Shown here piece by piece: positions 58,904 through 64,000 of a stretch of DNA of 64,000 bases. Source of the DNA: Marinococcus luteus_A (GTDB taxonomy: Bacteria; Bacillota; Bacilli; Bacillales; Marinococcaceae); the NCBI RefSeq assembly GCF_034497705.1, contig NZ_JAXRUV010000004.1:62001-126000 (forward strand), given 5' to 3'. The notes under the pieces are model-generated. The model saw only the letters and a program-made list of their open reading frames with translations, did no database searches and was not told where the DNA came from. A program made the translations under genes and the position numbers. How positions within the stretch are numbered: the first letter of the stretch is position 1; every line of letters starts with the position of its first letter.

Positions 58904-58946
58904 AAGAACCGCGAAAATAATTTACTATTATTTTCGCGGTTCTTTT
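58902..58946. terminator. Bidirectional terminator
   Basis: 19-bp perfect stem (58902-58920 with 58928-58946) between convergent genes; it includes the stop codon and last codons of the SRPBCC gene. Confidence 0.92.
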
Positions 58947-59368
58947 GACGCTTCACTGCACCTTTTCAGTCCCTTCAGTATATCCTTAGCCAGTTTATTC
59001 GTCAGCGGACGCGCGAGTGTATCAACCAGCCGTCCAATACGATTTTTTTGGCGGGAGTCATACGTTTGCGTGACAGCTGTCCAGGACGACTTCTCTGTTA
59101 ATTCATAGGCTACGGCAATGTTCATCTGCTTGAGAGTTAACTCGTAGCTGAAAATCGCCGGCTCCTCCACGATCAGATTTTTCCCTTGGAATACATAAGT
59201 AGAGCCTCCCGCCTTTTGGCTCTGAGTAAACAATGCTTCTTCTTTTTTCGGATCATGCTCATATGTAATATCGATAATTTCCGGACTCCACTCTGACCGC
59301 TTCTTTGGATCTGTTAAACAATCGTATACTGTCTGTCTGGATGCCTTTATCAGGATCTCATGCTTCAT
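58928..59368 (-). CDS. SRPBCC (START-like) superfamily protein
   Basis: 146 residues. The N terminus E-I-L-I-K-A-S-R-Q-T-V-Y-D-C-L-T-D-P-K-K-R-S-E-W-S-P-E is the usual START/SRPBCC opening, and the C-terminal long helix follows. Such proteins bind hydrophobic ligands in a deep cavity. GGAGG precedes the ATG. The final codons K-E-P-R-K lie in the shared terminator stem. Function unknown. Confidence 0.82.
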   Translation of the reverse strand: MKHEILIKASRQTVYDCLTDPKKRSEWSPEIIDITYEHDPKKEEALFTQSQKAGGSTYVFQGKNLIVEEPAIFSYELTLKQMNIAVAYELTEKSSWTAVTQTYDSRQKNRIGRLVDTLARPLTNKLAKDILKGLKRCSEASKEPRK

Positions 59369-59398
59369 TTTATTCCTCCTTTATACTTTTAATAGTAA

Positions 59399-59422
59399 AA
59401 AACCGGCGGAGTCGCCGGCTTT
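59399..59422 (-). terminator. Terminator of the GAF-STAS gene
   Basis: CCGGCG pairs with CGCCGG, with six T residues on the minus strand. Confidence 0.85.
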
Positions 59423-60293
59423 ATTGAGACTGCAGATGAAAACCAATATGTTCGAGTGCAGCTTCAAGATTTCTTGAAATGTGGATATTCATTTTTAAAA
59501 TTTCATTATTGCTTAACTCGTGCTGGGCGATAGCCGGGGATATTCCTGTCAGCAAAATGTTTACTCCCATTAGCTTCAGAGCATGAATGACGTTAATAAA
59601 CACGTGCGGAAACTCACCGTCCACAATCACAAGCCCGGACAAATCAATCACAAGGTGCTCAATTTTTTGGTCTGCTGCATACTCCAGAACGGTCCGGGTA
59701 ATAATTTCAGCCCGTTTTTCATCAATAATTCCCTGAACCGGAAGAATCGAAATTCCTTTCCTAACCGGGATAATCGGCACATTCAAAAATCCGAGGTTGT
59801 ACTGAGTGTGGTCAAGCTCGATAATATGTGCAAGCACTTCTCCCATGGATTTTAAGTAGTCTACATCCTCCTGACTGAATATTTTTTCTTCCGGATCCAT
59901 AACGCACAGCGTTCCAAATACGTTGCCATCCAGATCTGTCAGTGTGACACCGAGAAATCCTTTCATCTGTAATTCGGAGGTTATCTCTAATTCCTTTGTC
60001 ATTACATCTTTTGTCAAATCCTCTGTACAGAGAGCGTCTTCCTCGTTCATTATAATTTTTCTGCAGTAGGTGTCGCTGTATTTTACCGAAAAGCCTTCAG
60101 GGATAATTTCTTCATTTTTATTGAACGTGCTGATAACAGTCATTTCATTGTTGCCCCGCTTTGTAATATACGCTGTATTCACATCAAGCTGGTCGGCTAT
60201 TAAATCAAACATTTTCTGCGAAACGGATTTGAGTGACGGGAATTCAGTCGAATCCAGACTATATTCTTTTTGCAATTTATGTTCCTCCAACAT
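59421..60293 (-). CDS. GAF-STAS stress sensor (RsbR-like)
   Basis: 290 residues. N-terminal GAF domain (about 20-160, with V-N-T-A-Y-I-T, F-G-T-L-C-V-M-D) and C-terminal STAS domain (about 172-285, P-I-I-P-V-R-K-G-I-S-I-L-P-V-Q-G, L-V-I-D-L-S-G-L-V). The layout is that of RsbR paralogues of the stressosome, where the N-terminal sensor feeds the SigB pathway; GAF in this place is less usual than globin- or LOV-type sensors. The usual phospho-Thr segment after I-D-L-S-G appears altered (V-I-V-D), as in some paralogues. AGGAG precedes the ATG. Confidence 0.85.
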   Translation of the reverse strand: MLEEHKLQKEYSLDSTEFPSLKSVSQKMFDLIADQLDVNTAYITKRGNNEMTVISTFNKNEEIIPEGFSVKYSDTYCRKIIMNEEDALCTEDLTKDVMTKELEITSELQMKGFLGVTLTDLDGNVFGTLCVMDPEEKIFSQEDVDYLKSMGEVLAHIIELDHTQYNLGFLNVPIIPVRKGISILPVQGIIDEKRAEIITRTVLEYAADQKIEHLVIDLSGLVIVDGEFPHVFINVIHALKLMGVNILLTGISPAIAQHELSNNEILKMNIHISRNLEAALEHIGFHLQSQ

Positions 60294-60330
60294 TTAGATT
60301 ACTCCTGGGAATGGTTTGCACATTAGAATT

Positions 60331-60359
60331 ATTATAATACTTTTCTTAATTACGGACAA
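60331..60359 (-). promoter_or_regulatory. Promoter of the GAF-STAS gene
   Basis: On the minus strand TTGTCC (60359-60354), 17-base spacer, TATAAT (60336-60331). Confidence 0.68.
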
Positions 60360-60428
60360 TACATGTGTCTTTAGTATGATATGTTTATGTACTAATTATG
60401 TAGTTTGTTACAAAAATAAATTCACATA

Positions 60429-60455
60429 CAAAAAAGCCAGGGAAGGCCCCTGACT
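60429..60455 (-). terminator. Terminator of the siderophore operon
   Basis: AGCCAGGG pairs with CCCTGACT (one G-T pair); on the minus strand a run of six T residues follows. Confidence 0.82.
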
Positions 60456-62254
60456 TACTCGTTATTCGTGCGAACCATATAGAGTGCATTGTCCACATAC
60501 CCATGCTCTGAAGCGTGAGGACGATCATCGCCGTCGCCGTAGCCGTAATCAAGCATCCGGTTCCGGTTCAGACACAGCTTCACCATGGCCGGCTGAAAAA
60601 GATTAAAAAGCTCAAAGCGTCCGCTCAGCTCCGGAAAGCGTTTTTGATACGCTTCTATTGTTTCCACAGTCATTTTCCAGAATGAATTTTCTGTAAGTAA
60701 GTTCTTCCGGTCGAGCAAATCCGCCAGGTAGCGGAAGTGGCAAATGAACAAGCCGGTGAAAATGAACTGCACGAGCCCTTCTGGCGGCTCGCACCGGAGA
60801 ACCTGCTTTAACTCCTTTGGAAGCTCTTCAAGCTCTGGCAGCTGCTGATCGCTCACATTCACATCATCCACAAAGTCTTTCATGATCAGCCGCTGCGGTG
60901 CGTAATCCTTTAATACAATAATCGTATTCTGACCGTGAGGAGAAAAAACGGTACCGTACTTATACATGTAATGCAAAAGCGGAGGAAGCAGGGAATCAAA
61001 CAGCTGCTTTATCCACGCTTCTGTACTTAATCCCGATCGTTCCACGTACTCCTGCACTAAAGGCCTGCCATTAGCGTCTTCATGCAAAAGGGCCGCCAGC
61101 GTTACTGGGTTTTCCTCCTCGTTTACAGCCGTATAAATACTTTCTCTCCAGACAGCACCGAGCATCTCTGTATACTGGTACGGCACTCCCTGCAAATGAT
61201 GAAACGCCGGATGCGGCACATCGATTGTTTCTGTTTCCCCGAGCAGCCCCATCTCACACGTGTCCCGTAGGAACGGGTCTTCGTCCTTGACCGCCTGAAT
61301 CCATTTGGTCACTTCCGGGGCCACTTTTGTCCGCTCGCTTGGCAGACCCCGGTAAACCAGTGTATTTAAAATACTTACGGGAAGCTTCACATGTTTTTTT
61401 GTTTTATGCTCCGTATTAACAAACGTACGAATCGATTGCTGCGGAAGGTACGCATCTCCTGCATACTCCAGAGGAATAATCCACCCTCCGGCAATATACT
61501 CAGCGTAAAGCGTCACAATATGATTGTCCCACTGCCAGTCATGCACCGGCATGTAATAATAGTCCTCCGGTTCTTTCCCGGCACGGTTTATAAGGTCGCT
61601 AAAATAGTCGCGTTCGGCTCCATTCAGCTCCTGTTCTATTAATTGACGGTACCCATCAGGATGCAATGTCTGAAACGAAGCAGCTTCCCTATGGACCGCT
61701 ATCCAGAATAAATGGATCTTCTGCTTATGTTCAGGAGCATAAGAAAGATAATCCTGAAAGCTGAAGCCGATTCGGCCTTTATTGTATGTGATCCAGGGAT
61801 GGCCGCCCATTTCTCCTTCAAGCAGCAGATAATCCATTTCTGCAAGCTCGGCAGCTGTCGTTTTTTTGTCCAGCAAATAGCAGTCTGCTGTCAGGGTATG
61901 ATAATATTCTTTGAGTAAATGTCCAGCTGTCTCACTCGAAATCGGAGCCATTTGCTGGAGTTCAAGCAGAAAAGCGTCCGCCCGGATGGGTGATTCTGCT
62001 TTATCTTCTTTTTTTACTATACTTTCCGGATACACATGAATACTGTCAAAAAGCCGCTTGCGCGCCGAAAAGGCATAAACTGCCTGCGGTGTTTTCACTT
62101 GAAGCTTCTGCGGGTCACCCTCTTCGATAACCTCTGCGTTGATAATGTCCTCGTACAGGAATTCCTGAAGCATTTTAGCCGTTAACCGCCGGTTGGCCTC
62201 CTCCCAGTGCAGCTGTTGGACAGATTCTGTGGACTCCGCCGTATATGAATTCAT
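60455..62254 (-). CDS. IucA/IucC family siderophore synthetase
   Basis: 599 residues from the ATG at 62254 (AAGGAAGGAAG upstream); the frame extends upstream over the hydroxylase gene but that part has no family match. NIS synthetase features: G-H-P-W-I-T-Y-N-K-G-R-I-G near 150, H-D-W-Q-W-D-N-H near 250, H-G-Q-N-T-I-I-V-L near 443 and R-L-I-M-K-D-F-V-D-D near 459. It condenses citrate or an intermediate with a hydroxamate amine using ATP. Last gene after a hydroxylase and an acetyltransferase, so it belongs to an aerobactin, schizokinen or rhizobactin-type pathway. A second synthetase may lie outside. Confidence 0.92.
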   Translation of the reverse strand: MNSYTAESTESVQQLHWEEANRRLTAKMLQEFLYEDIINAEVIEEGDPQKLQVKTPQAVYAFSARKRLFDSIHVYPESIVKKEDKAESPIRADAFLLELQQMAPISSETAGHLLKEYYHTLTADCYLLDKKTTAAELAEMDYLLLEGEMGGHPWITYNKGRIGFSFQDYLSYAPEHKQKIHLFWIAVHREAASFQTLHPDGYRQLIEQELNGAERDYFSDLINRAGKEPEDYYYMPVHDWQWDNHIVTLYAEYIAGGWIIPLEYAGDAYLPQQSIRTFVNTEHKTKKHVKLPVSILNTLVYRGLPSERTKVAPEVTKWIQAVKDEDPFLRDTCEMGLLGETETIDVPHPAFHHLQGVPYQYTEMLGAVWRESIYTAVNEEENPVTLAALLHEDANGRPLVQEYVERSGLSTEAWIKQLFDSLLPPLLHYMYKYGTVFSPHGQNTIIVLKDYAPQRLIMKDFVDDVNVSDQQLPELEELPKELKQVLRCEPPEGLVQFIFTGLFICHFRYLADLLDRKNLLTENSFWKMTVETIEAYQKRFPELSGRFELFNLFQPAMVKLCLNRNRMLDYGYGDGDDRPHASEHGYVDNALYMVRTNNE

Positions 62255-62294
62255 CTGCTTCCTTCCTTTCTTTTTAATATTATGGTGTACAGCT

Positions 62295-63605
62295 TCACAC
62301 GATAACCCCGGCCTTTTCTCTCTTAAATTGCTGAAAGACATTTTCAGACCGGACGGGGTAAACGTCCCGGTTTGCGATTTGGTTAATAATAACCGCGTTC
62401 CGGTGAGCTCCAAGCCCGAGGTCCGGCGCTCCGACACCGTGCGTATGCATTTCGCCGTTTTGGATAAAAACATGGCGATTTTTCTCAGCCTGCACTGCTC
62501 GGTACTTTTCATCAATTTGCAGACGCCCGCGCTCATCACGCTGCAGATACGCTTCGATTCCTTTTAGAAATGGCTGTGGAGATGGCTGATAGCCTGTCGC
62601 AGCGATTAGCGCTTCTGTTTCTTCCGTATACTCAGTACTGTAGTTAACTTCCTTCAAAAACAGCTTTATATCGCCAGCAGGCGTACTCTCCATACTCGTA
62701 AGTTCCGTATTTGCCTGAAGAACTATGTCCCGGCTTTCCCCTCCAATTGTCTGCTCATACAGCTCGTCGTATACGGCCGCAATCGTATCAGCGCTGATCC
62801 CTTTATACAGAAGATCCTGCTTCTGGAGCAGCTCCTCCTTTGTACCAGGGTCAAGATGGTAAAAATAACTGGTATAATCCGGCGAAAAATGTTCAAGTCC
62901 GAGCTTGGAATATTCCATAGGGAAAAACCCAGATGACCTCGTATACCAGCGCAGGCTGAATCCATATTCCGGCCGGTTCTTTAACAGATCGAGAAAAACC
63001 TCAGCGGCGCTCTGACCGGAGCCTGCCACCGTGATGCTCTGTTTTTGGAGCAATTCATTCCGGCGGTACCGGTAGTCTGCAGAGTGGCAGACACTTCTTC
63101 CTTTTTCCATCCATGAGGGAAGCGCCGGTGTCGTGCCGGTACCCATTACTACATGCCGGGAATAGAAGCACTCACTTTTCCCTGCAACAGTATTTTCTGT
63201 TTCCACTTTATACAGACCGTTCTCCTTCAGAAAATCCACCTGGACAACCCGCTGCCCAAACCGGCAGGAGGAAAGCTTTTCAGCTGCCCACCGGCAATAG
63301 TCATTGTATTCGCGACGCGGAATATGAAATTTCTCATAGAAATAAAAATGATATAATCTCTCCTTTTCCTGCAAGTACTGTAAAAAGGAATAAGGACTTT
63401 TTGGGTCAGCCAGCGTAACCAGATCTGCAAGAAATGGAACCTGAAGGCTGGTGCCGTCGAGCAGCATGCCGCCGTGCCATTCAAACCTATCATTTTCATC
63501 CAGAAATAGACCATTCACTTCCGGCACATTTTCCACAAGTGCCGCCATTCCCAGGTTAAACGGTCCAATTCCTATCCCAACCACATCGTATATTTCCTCA
63601 GTCAT
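62295..63605 (-). CDS. Lysine/ornithine/diamine N-hydroxylase (IucD/RhbE type)
   Basis: 436 residues from the ATG at 63605, with GGAGGAG upstream. FAD site G-I-G-I-G-P-F-N-L near 9-17, D-P-K-S-P-Y-S-F near 74, NADPH site V-A-G-S-G-Q-S-A-A-E near 192-201 and A-T-G-Y near 342. It hydroxylates a primary amine to make the hydroxamate precursor. It overlaps the preceding acetyltransferase by 8 bases and is 40 bases upstream of the IucA/IucC gene. Amine substrate (lysine, ornithine or diaminoalkane) cannot be told. Confidence 0.92.
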   Translation of the reverse strand: MTEEIYDVVGIGIGPFNLGMAALVENVPEVNGLFLDENDRFEWHGGMLLDGTSLQVPFLADLVTLADPKSPYSFLQYLQEKERLYHFYFYEKFHIPRREYNDYCRWAAEKLSSCRFGQRVVQVDFLKENGLYKVETENTVAGKSECFYSRHVVMGTGTTPALPSWMEKGRSVCHSADYRYRRNELLQKQSITVAGSGQSAAEVFLDLLKNRPEYGFSLRWYTRSSGFFPMEYSKLGLEHFSPDYTSYFYHLDPGTKEELLQKQDLLYKGISADTIAAVYDELYEQTIGGESRDIVLQANTELTSMESTPAGDIKLFLKEVNYSTEYTEETEALIAATGYQPSPQPFLKGIEAYLQRDERGRLQIDEKYRAVQAEKNRHVFIQNGEMHTHGVGAPDLGLGAHRNAVIINQIANRDVYPVRSENVFQQFKREKAGVIV

Positions 63606-64000
63606 CGTGGTCTCCTCCTTCATATGCCCTGCGGGTGCAGACCATCAAAAGCCCACGTTTGTCAGGCAGATCCACCGGCTTTACAGGCTCAAAGCCTGCT
63701 TTTTTAAACACATGAATCATTTTGCCATTGGTAATATCAGGCTCAGCGATCACCCGATTTGTCTCTGGTTGCTGAAACTGCATCGAAAGCATAGCTTTTA
63801 AAAGCGGCAAGGCAAGTCCCCTGCCCGTTTCTTCAGGCGGCCCAATCAAAAGGTGCACGCCCTGATCTGCCGGTTCCGCCTCGTAATAAGAACCAATTAT
63901 GTCATCTGCTGCCCAATACACCTCCCAGTAGCTGACCGGGCGGCCATCAAGCTCTCCGATATATAGCGATTGATGATTATCCGCAAGTGCCTTTTGAAGA
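63598..64000 (-). CDS. Siderophore N-acetyltransferase (IucB/RhbD type), 5' end outside window
   Basis: Partial; 133 codons are visible and the frame is open to the right edge. GNAT siderophore form: Y-I-G-E-L-D-G-R-P-V-S-Y-W-E-V-Y-W near the edge, H-L-L-I-G, E-P-D-I-T-N-G-K-M-I and L-P-D-K-R-G-L-L-M. It acylates the N-hydroxylated amine before condensation with citrate. Its stop overlaps the hydroxylase start by 8 bases. The promoter, where a Fur box is expected, lies beyond the window. Confidence 0.9.
   Translation of the reverse strand, partial: LQKALADNHQSLYIGELDGRPVSYWEVYWAADDIIGSYYEAEPADQGVHLLIGPPEETGRGLALPLLKAMLSMQFQQPETNRVIAEPDITNGKMIHVFKKAGFEPVKPVDLPDKRGLLMVCTRRAYEGGDHDD

Noticed and set aside
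60455..62539. Long form (694 residues) of the IucA/IucC protein
   Set aside because: The extra N-terminal part is the out-of-frame reading of the hydroxylase gene, has no family match, and a good ribosome site precedes the ATG at 62254.
1..64000. CRISPR arrays, transposases, integrases, phage genes, rRNA operons and known riboswitches
   Set aside because: Looked for by eye on both strands; no regularly spaced repeats, no recombinase-like proteins, no rRNA-like sequence and no recognisable aptamer cores were found.

Overview
The window is chromosomal DNA from a Gram-positive bacterium of the Bacillaceae type. Evidence is the strong AGGAGG-type ribosome binding sites, the TTG/GTG starts, the many U-tailed hairpin terminators, and relatives of typical Bacillus genes (ykfB/ykfC, yfmJ, yfmR, cshA, ytvA, ydgGH, yqjA, tagBDFGH, cse60). 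The Na+/H+ antiporter, acidic surface protein and acid-rich tails would suit a salt- or alkali-tolerant member, but that is inference. No phage, insertion sequence, CRISPR array or rRNA operon was seen. Coding density is high and no gene-free stretch exceeds 300 bases; the longest, 47001-47293, carries an operator-like array.

Left part (1-15 kb). A muropeptide-recycling operon (DUF819 permease, L-Ala-D/L-Glu epimerase, secreted SH3/NlpC-P60-type endopeptidase cut by the edge) is followed by an old-yellow-enzyme oxidoreductase, a lipid kinase, and a two-gene unit behind Fur-like boxes (DUF2325 plus an unknown protein). Next come a cupin/YfmJ pair, a CPA1 antiporter with an RCK domain, an HxlR regulator coupled to an orphan C-terminal half of archaeal-type 3-dehydroquinate synthase, the ABC-F factor YfmR and the DEAD-box helicase CshA.

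Middle part (15-41 kb). This holds Ohr, a LOV-STAS blue-light receptor (YtvA type), two tandem csp genes whose transcribed regions are identical, a 44-residue membrane peptide, an ion channel with an abnormal filter, and tRNA-Leu(CAG). A sirtuin, a Fur-controlled divergent flavodoxin/nitroreductase pair, a YeeE/YedE sulfur transporter, TetR plus a DHA2 drug exporter, metE, ydgGH (MarR/MMPL), FCD regulator/CstA, a YqjA-type exporter, an acetolactate-synthase-like enzyme, a GAF-GAF-PAS-GGDEF-EAL protein and a quinone-oxidoreductase-like protein follow.

Right part (41-64 kb). A surface Excalibur protein, a small GNAT/UPF0158/esterase operon, and a wall teichoic acid cluster (tagF, tagD, tagB-like, tagG, tagH, all on the minus strand) come first. 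Then a type-B carboxylesterase, glpF behind a leader terminator, a DksA/YteA-like protein, small acetyltransferases, an SDR, a C45 hydrolase, a Cse60-like peptide, a GAF-STAS (RsbR-like) protein, and the 3' part of a hydroxamate (aerobactin/rhizobactin-type) siderophore operon that leaves the window at the right edge.

Recurring themes are iron (three Fur-type sites, flavodoxin, siderophore), general stress (LOV-STAS and GAF-STAS proteins, several SigB-like promoters, Ohr, Csp) and envelope biology (teichoic acid, sorted surface protein, muropeptide recycling). The least explained signals are two long AT-rich perfect palindromes that each abut a -35 box (17285-17314 and 41250-41292), the homogenised csp pair, the orphan DHQS-II domain, and a nested TGTGA/TCACA array in the tag cluster.
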